Numbered from the stretch's first letter, positions 53,301-57,478 are shown. The stretch is DNA of 64,000 nt from Chelydra serpentina (GCA_037349315.1 JBAIAC010000027.1:16043501-16107500); one strand, 5' to 3'. Made by a program: numbers and translations. The notes: generated by a model from the sequence alone, not told the origin.

Positions 53301-56300
53301 TGTAATACCCTGATCAAGGCCTCTGAAATTGAGTTCTCTTTTGATGATGCCTACTTTATGTATGTGTAGAAGAGACTATACAATACGGTGATGTTTAAAT
53401 GGGAATGTGAGGAAAGGCAGGGTTGGAAACCCTGTGACTTGCAAAGTGATACTAGTGACCTATACCTATGTAAAAAAATGGGGACACCCTTTCTGCTTAT
53501 AGCTTAGACTTGCAAAGTTCTAACCAGTGGAATCAAGGTATTTAATGTAGTGCTGCATTCATTTATTTCAAAGACCCAATTTGGCCTTATTCAGAAAGTG
53601 CTTTAGACTTGCTTAAGTCCATTAAAATGTCTAATGTGAAGCACAGCGTAAGTGCGTTGCTACATAGGAGGGAGAAATTAGGCATGTGCTTACATGCTTT
53701 GACCTTGGATCAAAAAAAGTTAGGGGTCTTGAAAACCTTTAGGGTGGAGTTTTAATTTAACTGCTACATTTCTGTAACCAAGTATTTCGAAACCCAAGTC
53801 TACCTTTGTAATCAGCTTCTTGTTACATGCTTCATAGCGCTGTCAGGAAATTCTTTAGGTTTCGGCTCCCTTAAAAATATTGTTCTTTATGTCAAAAAGT
53901 GCGTCATTAATATGAGTTACCCTCATTCCGCTTAAATGACTGTTGTTGGTTTGTTTGTTTTTTAAGGGACTGTGACCTCACCTTGTTAAAGCCACTCTGG
54001 CAGCTTTTCACCCACATGGAAAATAACCTGTGCCATGACATGACCAAGCCTGGTATTCTTCTTCTTCCTCTTCATCGTGCACTTGCGGAGCTCTTCTTCA
54101 TTACAGAGAGTAGAGTGAATGTAAGCAATCCATTTACCCATATGCTCCCCTTTCTCCAGCAATGGGCATAGCATGTAGAATGCATTGTTAGACTGCTTTC
54201 TGGCTCCTCGGCACAAATAGGCCAGGATTTCATAGGCACCAGACAGTTTGGTAGCATTTTCCCTTGTGGAGTTCAATGTGGAGTTCAATGTCAAGTTCTA
54301 ATACAGGGACATATACCTGTACTATGCTACCTCCTTATCAATTATACAACCTTAAATAATGGGCACGTTTCTTCCTAAGGTACTAAAAGAGGCATATTCT
54401 AAGCCTCTGCCTATGCTCAGGGGAGAGCTGGGTTTGATAACCATTTGAAAACATGGTTTAAATGTGACACTCTCTGAGCTGCATTTGAACACTGTGGCCC
54501 TGTCTGTACTTTGAAACCCAAAGTCAAAATTGTGCTCAGATCCTGTAGTCTTGAGCATAACTATAGACCAATTAGAGGAGCTATAGACTTATCAACTTAA
54601 CTTCAATACCTGAAAAAATACTGGAACAAATTATTGAACAATCAATTTGTAAGCACCCAGGGGATAATAGGGTTATAAGTAATAGCCAATATGAATTTGT
54701 TGAGAACAAATCATGCCATGCCAAACCAACCTGACTTCCTTCTTTGACAGGGTTCCTGGCCTAGTGGATAGGGGGAAAGCAATAGATGTGATTGTATCTT
54801 GACTTTAGTAAGTCTTGTGGCGCAGTCCCATATGACAGTCTCATAAGCAAACTAGGGAAATGTAGTATAGAGGAAATTACTATAAGGGGAGTGCAAAACT
54901 GGTTGAAAGGCTGCACTCAAAGAGTAGTTGTTAGTGGTTTGCTATCCAAACTGGGGAGATGTATCTAGTGAGGTCCAGCACAGGTTTGTCCTGGATCCAG
55001 TACTATTCAATGTCTTCATTAATGGCTTGGATAATGAAGTGGAGTCTGTGCTTATAAAATGTGCGGATGACACCAAGCAAGGCAGGGTTCTTAGCTCTTT
55101 GAAGGACAGAATTAGAATTCACAACGGCCTTGACAACTTGGAGAATTGGTCTGAAATTCAATAAAGACACAAGTACAAAGGATTTGAGAAGAAAAAATCA
55201 AATGCACAACTACAAAATGGGGAATAATTGACTAGACAGTAGTACTGTTAAAGAGGATTTAGGGGATATAGTGCATCACAAATGTAATGTGAATCAACAA
55301 TATGATGCAGTTGCAAAAAAAACCTTATCATTCTGGGGTGGATTGATAGGATTGTAGTATGTAAGAAATGGGAGGTAACTGTCCAACTCTGATTGGCACT
55401 GGTGAGGCCTCAGCTGGAGTATTATGTCCCATTCTGGGCATCGCTCTTTTTTAAAAAAAAAAATGTTGATAAATTGAAGAGTCCAGAGAAGAGGAGTAAA
55501 AATTATAAAAGGTTGAGGAAACCTGACGTATGAGTAAAGGTCAAAGAAACTGGACGTGTTTAGTCTTGAGAAAAGAAGACTGAGGGGAGACTTGATGACA
55601 GTCTTCAAATATCTGAAGTGTTGTTATAAAAATTTCTTTCCATATCCACTGAAGGTAGGACGAGATGTAAATAAAGAAGCAGGGGAGGTTTAAGTTAGAT
55701 ATGAAAAAGTTTCTAACTATGAGAGTAGTTAAGCTCTGGGATAGTCTTCTAAGGAAGGCTGTGAAATCCCTGTCATTGGAGGCTGTAAGAATAGGTTGAA
55801 AAACACTTGTCAGGGATGGTTTGTGTATGTGCAGAAGGCTGGACTAGATAACTTTTCAAGTTTCTAGTTTGTGAAAATTTTGATGAACTGGGTCTAGAGC
55901 CTATGGAGAGTGGAATGCTAATGCTGATCTGTAGAATACTGTTATAAACTCCTTGCTAAACAATCTCACTGAGCATGTTTCTGGCTTCAGGAGCTTGGAT
56001 CTCTACAGGACTACTTGCTTGCCTTAAATACTGAAGAGCATCTTCATTGTTGCACAGCACAGGTAAAAAAAACAAAACAACCAAAAAATCCCTGTCAGAA
56101 GTATCTCCTCTTCCCCGTCCTGCAGGAGACAGCCAGTCATTCCTGATGGCAGGATAGGCTTTTATTTCAAATAGATATATAGTCACTGTTGATTAGCACA
56201 AGATCTCAAAATTCAGTTTCACTGGTTGAATAATGATTCCTTAGATGTGAAAGGCTAATGCCCTGATCCATGCACCATCTGTTCCCTCTTCACGCCCACC

Positions 56301-57478
56301 CCAATCAGACGTTCATATTTCAATGTAGTTGGTTACAAAAAAGAGGTTATGGTTTCAGATTATGGCACTACAGCCCCAGTGCATGAAAGACAAAATCAAT
56401 ATAAAATAGCAGGGAGAGGAAATGGCAGCTACAAACTGACTCAAATCGCCTAACTTAGTATTGTCTGTCAAGTGAGTGGTCTATCAGCAAGAAAACGGCC
56501 TTGTAAGTTTTTGTATCAACCTTGCAAAAATTATGAAAATTTACAAGCCCAGGCATAAAATTTAGTTGTCTGCTTATTAGTATAGTGGTTGGCAATGAAG
56601 AAAAAGTATTTACCCTCCTATTAATTTTATTTTACTTTCCCCAGATGATTTGAGTAGTCTTGCAAGATTGGTGTAGATCCAGCACTATCTGTATCTTCCT
56701 TCCTGACACCATTGTTTGGGTCCCTTTGTGCTCCTGCCGAATGAAACTACTCACAAATGGTGTCCTCCTTTATTGATAGCCATCCAAGAATAATATTACA
56801 GATAATGGCAGTTGAGTGGATGTGAGTTATCAAAACCAAAACTCGTGTCCCAAATCAGGCTTTCTGCATTCCTTTTCCTATCACTTAAGTCATACAGAGC
56901 CCGATTCTGCTCCCACTGAATTCAGGGGAGCTTCCCTACTGAATTAAAGTTATTTCTTTCCAGACACTTCCTGAATTCAGTTTTTCTCTCCCAACATCTC
57001 TGTTGCATCTCCAGCATCCTTCTTAACCCTCAACTTATTTGATGAGAGACTCCATCATCATCTTAGTAAAATCCACTGTCCATTTAGAAGTGATACTACT
57101 ACAATGGGCTTTGCCTGGAGCATCCACCTTAACTGACTTGTCCTCTACATAAGCAAAGATTTAACAGATGGAGGCATCTGGGCAATCGGAAATGCAGTTG
57201 CTTTTTTGTTAAGCATCCAGAGCTTGTTGGATGCATGACAGTTTACTTCATTGCCAGAAGATAATCAGATGGATAGAGAACAGACTATTCCGATGTCTGT
57301 TAAACTCACGCAACAGAGGGTGGCTTTTTAGAACGTAAAGTAACCATTACTTGATAGCGATAATCTTTGTGATGCTAAACTTTCTTTTCTTCCTCCCCTC
57401 CAGGCCCTGAAAAACATTGCTGCTATCAGTCTTGCCATTAACTATCCGAACAAATCAACAAGTCTCTGGAATGTTTAA
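114..57478 (+). CDS. ZZEF1: ZZEF1, C-terminal 48 exons (5' end outside window)
   Basis: Zinc finger ZZ-type and EF-hand domain-containing 1, a very large protein reported to read the histone H3 tail through its ZZ fingers and to act as a transcriptional co-regulator (literature on the mammalian protein). Seen here: 48 exons with GT-AG borders and consistent phase, giving 2,473 residues and a TAA stop. Recognition rests on two tandem ZZ fingers, each with three CxxC pairs plus HxxxH, flanked by two CUB-like modules each ending in WGYKF. The mammalian protein has about 2,960 residues, so roughly 490 N-terminal residues (EF-hand, DOC/APC10) are upstream of the window. Residue numbers in the exon entries count from the codon at 114. 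Phases are written a>b: bases inherited from the previous exon > bases left over at the end. No in-frame stop or frameshift occurs in any exon, so the gene looks functional. Confidence 0.95.
163..1499 (+). other. intron 1
   Basis: AT-rich intronic sequence. I see no recognisable repeat or extra exon in it. The short open frames at 590-880 and 1114-1299 have no splice-site or family support. Confidence 0.6.
1500..1598 (+). CDS. ZZEF1: ZZEF1 exon 2
   Basis: Residues 17-50, phase 1>1. Acceptor TTGTTCAG, donor GATG|GTAAGC. Encodes [15 protein letters not shown]... ending LLVEPWTGD. Symmetric phase, so skipping it would keep the frame. Confidence 0.9.
1599..2816 (+). other. intron 2
   Basis: Unique-looking intronic sequence. 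No repeat family, RNA gene or supported exon recognised. Confidence 0.6.
2817..2908 (+). CDS. ZZEF1: ZZEF1 exon 3
   Basis: Residues 50-80, phase 1>0. Encodes [18 protein letters not shown] then FQVTQIRIK, alternating hydrophobic residues that suggest beta strands of a sandwich fold following the DOC domain. Confidence 0.93.
3456..3630. mobile_element. fold-back Cry-like SINE with 16-bp target duplication
   Basis: The right part is the sense SINE 3' half (GTCTGTTAGTCTATAAGG... GCTTCTACAGATCCAGACTA... ACACGGCTACCCC). The left part is the same family inverted (GACAAAGTGGCACCTTATAG, then CTTTCGTGGGTGAATACCCA). CCAAACATTTGGTAGA at 3440-3455 and CCAAGCATTTGGTAGA at 3631-3646 flank it, 15 of 16 identical. 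Confidence 0.85.
3770..3787 (+). repeat. poly(A) tract, 18 nt
   Basis: A run in intron 3 after the SINE. Not attached to a recognised element. Confidence 0.8.
4133..4281 (+). CDS. ZZEF1: ZZEF1 exon 4
   Basis: Residues 81-130, phase 0>2. Begins [20 protein letters not shown] (another strand pair) and continues into a charged helix, [19 protein letters not shown]. Acceptor TCTCCTTTCAG, donor ACAG|GTAAAG. Confidence 0.93.
4692..6071 (-). mobile_element. CR1 LINE, 5'-truncated, reverse transcriptase broken
   Basis: Antisense CR1 in intron 4. On the minus strand, 6013-5156 encodes a reverse-transcriptase core: [30 protein letters not shown] and the catalytic FADD in [10 protein letters not shown]. 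The reading continues in a second frame ([18 protein letters not shown], 5220-4981) and a third ([20 protein letters not shown], 5042-4776), so two frameshifts break it. The 3' UTR ends in AGATTCTATGATTCTA. The endonuclease and ORF1 are missing. The best-preserved CR1 in the window. Confidence 0.92.
6072..6246 (-). mobile_element. tRNA-derived SINE with CR1 tail, abutting CR1
   Basis: Inverted B-box GGATTGAACTCACAACC at 6180-6196 and inverted A-box TGCTCAAACCACTGAGCTA at 6215-6233. The CR1-like tail is shortened (ATCATAGAAAGGGTCCTTAG) and meets the 5' end of the adjoining CR1 copy. Same orientation as that CR1. Confidence 0.85.
6324..6435 (+). CDS. ZZEF1: ZZEF1 exon 5
   Basis: Residues 130-167, phase 2>0. 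Acidic segment: [20 protein letters not shown] then [15 protein letters not shown]. It lies directly downstream of the antisense CR1/SINE pair, the SINE ending about 80 bases before the acceptor. Confidence 0.93.
7798..8010 (+). CDS. ZZEF1: ZZEF1 exon 6
   Basis: Residues 168-238, phase 0>0. [20 protein letters not shown] followed by LNVLGYLRP resembles the closing strands of galactose-binding-like (DOC/F5/8-type) sandwiches (inference from pattern). The second half ([20 protein letters not shown]) leads into a helix. Confidence 0.94.
8672..8772 (+). CDS. ZZEF1: ZZEF1 exon 7
   Basis: Residues 239-272, phase 0>2. Encodes [20 protein letters not shown] then KLHQK/N. The donor is CAAAA|GTAGGG. 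An in-frame TAG begins one base inside the intron, so unspliced transcript would terminate at once. Confidence 0.92.
8902..8927 (+). repeat. poly(T) tract, 26 nt
   Basis: Uninterrupted T run in intron 7. It may be the poly(A) tail of an antisense retrocopy, but no body was recognised beside it. Confidence 0.9.
9161..9330 (+). CDS. ZZEF1: ZZEF1 exon 8
   Basis: Residues 272-329, phase 2>1. [20 protein letters not shown] is an amphipathic helix, followed by a polar Gln/Ser/Lys stretch and ending [11 protein letters not shown]. Donor GAAG|GTTTGT is weak. Confidence 0.92.
10445..10578 (+). CDS. ZZEF1: ZZEF1 exon 9
   Basis: Residues 329-373, phase 1>0. Encodes [20 protein letters not shown] and ends [18 protein letters not shown]. 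Acceptor GTGAGCAG. Confidence 0.92.
10921..10990 (-). repeat. MIR-like SINE fragment (antisense)
   Basis: Resembles the antisense of the MIR core: a CCCCCGTTTTAT stretch, then GGAAACGTGAGGCACAGGA and a GTGACTT motif. Short and diverged, so tentative. Confidence 0.4.
11100..11130 (+). repeat. poly(T) tract, 31 nt
   Basis: Pure T run in intron 9. Likely length-variable. Confidence 0.9.
11557..11627 (+). CDS. ZZEF1: ZZEF1 exon 10
   Basis: Residues 374-397, phase 0>2. Encodes [20 protein letters not shown] then MYF. Acceptor CATTTCCTAG, donor TTCAG|GTAAGG. Confidence 0.92.
12118..12232 (+). CDS. ZZEF1: ZZEF1 exon 11
   Basis: Residues 397-435, phase 2>0. Encodes [20 protein letters not shown] and then a helix, [17 protein letters not shown]. 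Donor GAG|GTAGCT. Confidence 0.93.
12903..13062 (+). CDS. ZZEF1: ZZEF1 exon 12
   Basis: Residues 436-489, phase 0>1. Helical segment: [20 protein letters not shown] then [18 protein letters not shown]. The acceptor CTTTTCAG is preceded by a pyrimidine-rich tract. Confidence 0.93.
14166..14287 (+). CDS. ZZEF1: ZZEF1 exon 13
   Basis: Residues 489-529, phase 1>0. Encodes [20 protein letters not shown] then [14 protein letters not shown]. Strong polypyrimidine tract (TCTTTCTTTTTTTTTTAG). Confidence 0.94.
14389..14511 (+). CDS. ZZEF1: ZZEF1 exon 14
   Basis: Residues 530-570, phase 0>0. Encodes [20 protein letters not shown] then [18 protein letters not shown]. Only 101 bases of intron separate it from exon 13, the shortest intron seen. 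Confidence 0.94.
15380..15960 (+). repeat. old dispersed repeat, family not named
   Basis: A purine-rich block in intron 14 with phrases such as AGCATTTTGGATAGACTGG, GAGAGATGAGTGACTGGGA and AGATGATGACACTGAGATTA that I recognise as a dispersed reptile/amniote repeat but cannot name. A 174-residue antisense open frame lies inside it and is not credible as a gene. Confidence 0.4.
16227..16393 (+). CDS. ZZEF1: ZZEF1 exon 15 (CUB-like module 1, start)
   Basis: Residues 571-626, phase 0>2. [20 protein letters not shown] opens the first CUB-like beta-sandwich. [19 protein letters not shown] supplies the acidic calcium-site-like stretch common in CUB domains. Confidence 0.95.
17054..17135 (+). CDS. 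ZZEF1: ZZEF1 exon 16 (CUB-like module 1, middle)
   Basis: Residues 626-653, phase 2>0. [20 protein letters not shown] matches the 'YDYLEI' strand typical of CUB domains, then ends GTEKWPK. Confidence 0.95.
17826..18027 (+). CDS. ZZEF1: ZZEF1 exon 17 (CUB-like module 1, end)
   Basis: Residues 654-721, phase 0>1. [20 protein letters not shown] closes module 1 (WGYKF at 676-680). A helical linker starting [19 protein letters not shown] follows. Confidence 0.95.
18028..19796 (+). other. intron 17
   Basis: 1.8 kb. Around 19140-19260 it has the RATTTTCAAAA...TTTTTCAAAAGTGC phrasing common in degraded reptile repeats. Otherwise nothing recognised. Confidence 0.4.
19797..19945 (+). CDS. ZZEF1: ZZEF1 exon 18
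   Basis: Residues 721-770, phase 1>0. Encodes [20 protein letters not shown] then [17 protein letters not shown] and a Gln/Asn-rich end. Acceptor TGTTTTTGCAG. Confidence 0.94.
20225..20465 (+). CDS. ZZEF1: ZZEF1 exon 19
   Basis: Residues 771-851, phase 0>1. Encodes [20 protein letters not shown], then GLIQACKKQ and the helix [20 protein letters not shown]. Acceptor CTTTCCAG. Confidence 0.94.
20665..20890 (-). repeat. MIR-like SINE (antisense), degraded
   Basis: Reads like antisense MIR: AGCTCTTTACAAACGTTAGC, then AAGATGAGTAAACTAAGCC, then ACTGGGATTGTAACTC, which would be the inverted B-box region, and TGTGCCACTAGAACACA. Confidence 0.55.
21588..21667 (+). CDS. ZZEF1: ZZEF1 exon 20
   Basis: Residues 851-877, phase 1>0. 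Encodes [20 protein letters not shown] then DGIRIWM. Acceptor TTTTCACAG, donor ATG|GTAAGA. Confidence 0.94.
22047..22275 (-). mobile_element. old CR1 3' end (antisense)
   Basis: Antisense CR1 3' UTR: AATGGAGGGCTGGAATGGAC, ACCTGTTCTTAAAAACCTAC and GCCTATTCCAGAGCTTATG match the CR1 consensus phrases also present at 4692-4940 but are more diverged. 5'-truncated. Confidence 0.75.
22736..22829 (+). CDS. ZZEF1: ZZEF1 exon 21
   Basis: Residues 878-909, phase 0>1. Encodes [20 protein letters not shown] and a polar end, SEVNPEIL. Acceptor TGTCTACAG. Confidence 0.92.
23324..23840 (+). CDS. ZZEF1: ZZEF1 exon 22 (disordered linker)
   Basis: Residues 909-1081, phase 1>2, the longest exon (517 nt). After a short basic helix ([17 protein letters not shown]) comes about 135 residues rich in Ser, Thr, Pro, Gln and Asp, likely disordered, with a proline-directed cluster [10 protein letters not shown]. 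Then a basic motif, [15 protein letters not shown], precedes a helix, [19 protein letters not shown]. The Arg/Ser motif looks like a kinase or 14-3-3 type short motif (inference). Confidence 0.95.
24335..24425 (+). repeat. MIR fragment
   Basis: AGTTGAGAATCCTGGGTTCT followed by TTCCTGGCACTGCCACTC and CTGCGACTTTGGGTAAA matches the tRNA-like/core junction of MIR (B-box region, then 'GGCTCTGCCACTTAC...GACCTTGGGCAA'). Confidence 0.65.
24580..24744 (+). CDS. ZZEF1: ZZEF1 exon 23
   Basis: Residues 1081-1136, phase 2>2. Helical: [20 protein letters not shown] then [20 protein letters not shown]. Symmetric phase. Confidence 0.94.
25894..26013 (+). CDS. ZZEF1: ZZEF1 exon 24
   Basis: Residues 1136-1176, phase 2>2. 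Encodes [20 protein letters not shown] then [17 protein letters not shown]. Acceptor TAACTTTTAG, donor ACAG|GTATGG. Confidence 0.94.
26186..26318. mobile_element. short TIR transposon (MITE), 133 bp
   Basis: Terminal inverted repeats AGGCTACGATTTTGTCACAG (left) and GTGACAAAATCTTAGCCT (right), flanked on both sides by TA (26184-26185 and 26319-26320). Inside is a near-perfect palindrome, GTCACGGAATCCGTGAC. No coding capacity. The TA target site would fit a Tc1/mariner-like mover (inference). Confidence 0.7.
26803..26964 (+). CDS. ZZEF1: ZZEF1 exon 25
   Basis: Residues 1176-1230, phase 2>2. Encodes [20 protein letters not shown] then [19 protein letters not shown]. Acceptor TTTGTTTAG. Confidence 0.94.
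27467..27511 (+). repeat. (GT)n-(GC)n microsatellite
   Basis: GT dinucleotides running into GCGCGCGCGCG. Alternating purine/pyrimidine, so likely length-polymorphic. Intron 25. Confidence 0.95.
27739..27868 (+). CDS. ZZEF1: ZZEF1 exon 26
   Basis: Residues 1230-1273, phase 2>0. Acidic/aromatic segment just before the ZZ fingers: [20 protein letters not shown] then [20 protein letters not shown]. Confidence 0.95.
28162..28300 (+). CDS. ZZEF1: ZZEF1 exon 27 (ZZ finger 1)
   Basis: Residues 1274-1320, phase 0>1. ZZ-type zinc finger 1: Cys at 1291/1294 (CDGC), 1305/1308 (CLQC) and 1314/1317 (CKTC), with the HxxxH pair (1327, 1331) on the next exon. Cross-brace zinc site, and a ligand-binding module in this family (histone tails reported for ZZEF1). 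Acceptor TTATTGTTCCAG. Confidence 0.97.
29263..29428 (+). CDS. ZZEF1: ZZEF1 exon 28 (ZZ finger 2)
   Basis: Residues 1320-1375, phase 1>2. It starts with the HxxxH of finger 1 (GHEDDHEMV), then ZZ finger 2: Cys 1340/1343 (CDHC), 1354/1357 (CNVC), 1363/1366 (CYGC). Finger 2's HxxxH (1376, 1380) is on exon 29, so each finger is split over two exons at the same structural point. Confidence 0.97.
29512..30112. mobile_element. hAT-like non-autonomous element, G-rich, 601 bp
   Basis: Starts CAGAGGTAGGCAAACTACAG and ends GGGCAAATG-type inverted repeat (right end AACATTTGCCCACCCCTG). Flanks CTCTAATG and CTGTATTG agree at 6 of 8 bases, as expected for a decayed 8-bp target duplication. The middle is very G-rich on the + strand, with loosely repeated units around GTTGGATRGGT...TTC...GGGGGG. 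Open frames inside are composition artefacts. Confidence 0.75.
30593..30852 (+). CDS. ZZEF1: ZZEF1 exon 29
   Basis: Residues 1375-1462, phase 2>1. [20 protein letters not shown] completes ZZ finger 2 with H1376/H1380. A helical region starting [20 protein letters not shown] follows. Donor AAAG|GTGACC. Confidence 0.96.
31619..31810 (-). mobile_element. tRNA-derived SINE with CR1 tail (tortoise Pol III type)
   Basis: On the minus strand, a tRNA-like head: A-box TAGCTCAGTGGTTTGAGCA and B-box GGTTGTGAGTTCAATCC. Then comes a body running into the CR1 3' end (GGTTGGACTAGATGACCTCC) and an ATTCTATG-type repeat tail. Looks full length and only mildly diverged. Clear flanking duplications were not found. 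Confidence 0.85.
31920..32092 (+). CDS. ZZEF1: ZZEF1 exon 30
   Basis: Residues 1462-1519, phase 1>0. [20 protein letters not shown] then a Thr/Ser/Gly/Lys-rich, probably disordered stretch with a basic patch, KKPRTGSF. It begins about 110 bases downstream of the antisense SINE. Confidence 0.94.
32666..32828 (+). CDS. ZZEF1: ZZEF1 exon 31
   Basis: Residues 1520-1574, phase 0>1. Polar, probably disordered: [20 protein letters not shown] and [17 protein letters not shown]. Acceptor TATTTTTAG. Confidence 0.93.
33965..34765 (-). mobile_element. LTR-like block of an endogenous retroelement (putative solo LTR)
   Basis: An 800-base block in intron 31 with composition unlike its surroundings. Read on the minus strand it begins near TGTATCCTCTGTGCGC and has an AATAAA signal (plus-strand TTTATT near 34230) placed as in an LTR, after which a GC-richer part follows. 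No internal gag/pol/env coding was seen. Boundaries are approximate and no target duplication could be fixed. Recognised from general LTR layout, not from a family match. Confidence 0.4.
35115..35292. mobile_element. TIR DNA-transposon remnant (MITE)
   Basis: Left end AGGGCTTGTC and right end GTAGACAAGGCC are inverted. The body shows long paired stretches (GTTAACGCACACTAAGG with GTGTGCACTAACGCACTG). Non-coding. Confidence 0.55.
35401..35537 (+). CDS. ZZEF1: ZZEF1 exon 32
   Basis: Residues 1574-1619, phase 1>0. Polar start [20 protein letters not shown], then a helix, [19 protein letters not shown]. Acceptor AAAACACAG has a weak pyrimidine tract. Confidence 0.93.
36548..36825 (+). CDS. ZZEF1: ZZEF1 exon 33
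   Basis: Residues 1620-1712, phase 0>2. Helical: [40 protein letters not shown], then [15 protein letters not shown]. Donor ACAG|GTGCTT is weak. Confidence 0.95.
37976..38150 (+). CDS. ZZEF1: ZZEF1 exon 34
   Basis: Residues 1712-1770, phase 2>0. Encodes [20 protein letters not shown] then [13 protein letters not shown]. Acceptor TTGTTCTCCAG. Confidence 0.95.
38739..38871 (+). CDS. ZZEF1: ZZEF1 exon 35
   Basis: Residues 1771-1815, phase 0>1. Beta-like: [20 protein letters not shown] then [15 protein letters not shown], ending in a basic cluster. Donor ACAG|GTGATA. Confidence 0.95.
39577..40016. mobile_element. hAT-like non-autonomous element, 440 bp, intact ends
   Basis: Terminal inverted repeats CAGGGGTGGCCAACCTG (left) and CAGGTTGGCCACCCCTG (right) are perfect over 17 bases. 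The 8-bp target duplication GTTCAGAC is identical at 39569-39576 and 40017-40024, the length produced by hAT transposases. GC-rich interior without transposase, so non-autonomous. Confidence 0.92.
40658..40800 (+). repeat. L2/CR1-type LINE 3' end
   Basis: AGATTATAAATTCTTTGTGG, then CTCTTTGTTCTGTGTTTGTA, a GGCATAATTGGACCCTGA stretch and a TAATA-rich tail. This is the layout of old L2/CR1-clade 3' ends in amniotes. Confidence 0.6.
40842..41038 (+). CDS. ZZEF1: ZZEF1 exon 36
   Basis: Residues 1815-1880, phase 1>0. Encodes [40 protein letters not shown], then [17 protein letters not shown]. Closely bracketed by two same-orientation copies of a LINE 3' end. Donor AAG|GTGATT is non-consensus. Confidence 0.95.
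41095..41205 (+). repeat. second copy of the L2/CR1-type 3' end
   Basis: GTGTGCAGCACCTCACATAA, TGGGGACCTGATCCTTGAGG, then ATTATCATAACAGAAATAATAATAG. Same family and strand as 40658-40800. Confidence 0.6.
41734..41853 (+). CDS. ZZEF1: ZZEF1 exon 37
   Basis: Residues 1881-1920, phase 0>0. Encodes [20 protein letters not shown] then [20 protein letters not shown]. Acceptor TCTCTCTTTGACAG. Confidence 0.95.
42878..43063 (+). CDS. ZZEF1: ZZEF1 exon 38 (acidic insert)
   Basis: Residues 1921-1982, phase 0>0. [20 protein letters not shown] then a strongly acidic run rich in Glu/Asp/Arg ([20 protein letters not shown]), probably disordered, and a closing helix, [10 protein letters not shown]. Symmetric phase, so a candidate optional exon. 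Confidence 0.95.
43398..43498 (+). CDS. ZZEF1: ZZEF1 exon 39
   Basis: Residues 1983-2016, phase 0>2. Encodes [20 protein letters not shown] then [13 protein letters not shown]. Donor AAAAG|GTAAGT. Confidence 0.95.
44040..44058 (+). repeat. poly(T) tract, 19 nt
   Basis: T run directly before the SINE fragment at 44073. Confidence 0.9.
44073..44146 (+). mobile_element. Cry-like SINE fragment next to exon 40 acceptor
   Basis: GCAAAAGCTTATGCTGAAAT, AAATTTGTTAGTCTCTAAGG, then TGCCACAAATACTCCTGTTC match the 3' half of the Cry-type turtle SINE (compare the same phrases, other variant, at 3480-3600). It ends in CTGTTCTTTTTATC, only about 20 bases before the exon 40 AG. Confidence 0.75.
44166..44301 (+). 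CDS. ZZEF1: ZZEF1 exon 40
   Basis: Residues 2016-2061, phase 2>0. Encodes [20 protein letters not shown] then [20 protein letters not shown]. The acceptor CACTCTTAAG uses AAG, and the upstream pyrimidines come from a SINE. Donor TTG|GTGTGT is weak and followed by 29 T. The reading frame requires it. Confidence 0.92.
44312..44340 (+). repeat. poly(T) tract, 29 nt
   Basis: Starts 10 bases after the exon 40 donor. U-rich RNA here is the kind of site bound by TIA-type splicing factors (established for other genes). Confidence 0.9.
45033..45300 (-). mobile_element. old CR1/L3-like 3' end (antisense)
   Basis: GGATTCGTAGTTTTTTAAGG, AATCTAGTATGATCTTCTGC, TCTTGATTTAAAGACTCCAA and AATGGAGAATTAACTACAT follow the pattern of an ancient CR1-clade 3' UTR. 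Strongly diverged. Confidence 0.6.
45919..46278 (+). CDS. ZZEF1: ZZEF1 exon 41
   Basis: Residues 2062-2181, phase 0>0 (360 nt). Encodes [40 protein letters not shown], then [20 protein letters not shown] conserved-looking helical block directly before CUB-like module 2. Confidence 0.96.
47665..47808 (+). CDS. ZZEF1: ZZEF1 exon 42 (CUB-like module 2, start)
   Basis: Residues 2182-2229, phase 0>0. Encodes [20 protein letters not shown] then [17 protein letters not shown], the first strand of the second CUB-like module (compare ESPHNYENN in module 1). Confidence 0.95.
47874..47990. repeat. fold-back (palindromic) dispersed repeat
   Basis: GGGATTCTTAAAAGCACCTG on the left pairs loosely with CACTCCTGGAAAATCTC on the right, with GCCCAAGCCCTGTTGCC against GGCAATGGGACTTGAGTTCC in the middle. 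A degraded inverted repeat of a kind common in reptile introns. Confidence 0.5.
48928..49096 (+). CDS. ZZEF1: ZZEF1 exon 43 (CUB-like module 2, middle)
   Basis: Residues 2230-2286, phase 0>1. [20 protein letters not shown] then [20 protein letters not shown] parallels module 1 (acidic [10 protein letters not shown] against CETERRYDYL). Confidence 0.95.
49300..50085 (+). mobile_element. 5'-truncated CR1 (sense)
   Basis: Sense CR1: the end of the ORF2 region ([15 protein letters not shown] in one frame) with internal frameshifts and a 7-G run, then the 3' UTR ending TCTATGATTCTG at about 50085. Dead copy. Confidence 0.8.
50887..50908 (+). repeat. (CA)n microsatellite
   Basis: About 11 CA units preceded by a C8 run. 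Intron 43. Confidence 0.9.
51183..51281 (+). CDS. ZZEF1: ZZEF1 exon 44 (CUB-like module 2, end)
   Basis: Residues 2286-2319, phase 1>1. Encodes [20 protein letters not shown] (WGYKF at 2302-2306), the counterpart of exon 17's [14 protein letters not shown]. Confidence 0.95.
51436..51614 (-). mobile_element. tRNA-derived SINE with CR1 tail, with flanking duplication
   Basis: Same family and orientation as 31619-31810, with inverted B-box (GACTGAACTCACAACC here, carrying a change) and A-box TGCTCAAACCACTGAGCTA. A short direct repeat ATGATA flanks it (51430-51435, 51615-51620). Confidence 0.85.
52313..52478 (+). CDS. ZZEF1: ZZEF1 exon 45
   Basis: Residues 2319-2374, phase 1>2. Encodes [20 protein letters not shown] then [20 protein letters not shown]. 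Acceptor CAATTCCAG, donor ACAG|GTAAAC. Confidence 0.95.
52479..53966 (+). other. intron 45
   Basis: 1.5 kb. The stretch 53590-53710 (CTTAAGTCC, TGTGCTTACATGCTTTG) has the wording of degraded LINE-like repeats. The rest is unremarkable. Confidence 0.4.
53967..54120 (+). CDS. ZZEF1: ZZEF1 exon 46
   Basis: Residues 2374-2425, phase 2>0. Encodes [20 protein letters not shown] then [20 protein letters not shown]. The acceptor TTTTTTAAG uses AAG, with TTTGTTTGTTTTTT before it. Confidence 0.95.
54571..55880 (+). mobile_element. degraded CR1 (sense)
   Basis: Sense CR1 covering the reverse-transcriptase region: CADDTK (for the FADD catalytic motif) near 55060, preceded by [11 protein letters not shown]. 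Many stops and frameshifts. The 3' UTR is diverged and the terminal repeat is lost. Older than the copy at 4692-6071. Confidence 0.75.
55991..56062 (+). CDS. ZZEF1: ZZEF1 exon 47
   Basis: Residues 2426-2449, phase 0>0. Encodes [20 protein letters not shown] then CTAQ. Only 72 nt and symmetric. It starts about 110 bases after the degraded CR1. Confidence 0.93.
56063..57403 (+). other. last intron
   Basis: 1.3 kb between exons 47 and 48. No repeat or additional exon recognised. Confidence 0.6.
57404..57478 (+). CDS. ZZEF1: ZZEF1 exon 48, terminal coding exon
   Basis: Residues 2450-2473 and stop. [20 protein letters not shown] then LWNV and TAA. Acceptor TCCTCCCCTCCAG. The ending agrees with my memory of the family's C-terminus. 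Confidence 0.95.
   Translation, partial: ALKNIAAISLAINYPNKSTSLWNV

Noticed and set aside
163..57403. U12-type (minor) introns
   Set aside because: I checked all donors for the GTATCCTT pattern and found none. All introns look like U2-type GT-AG.
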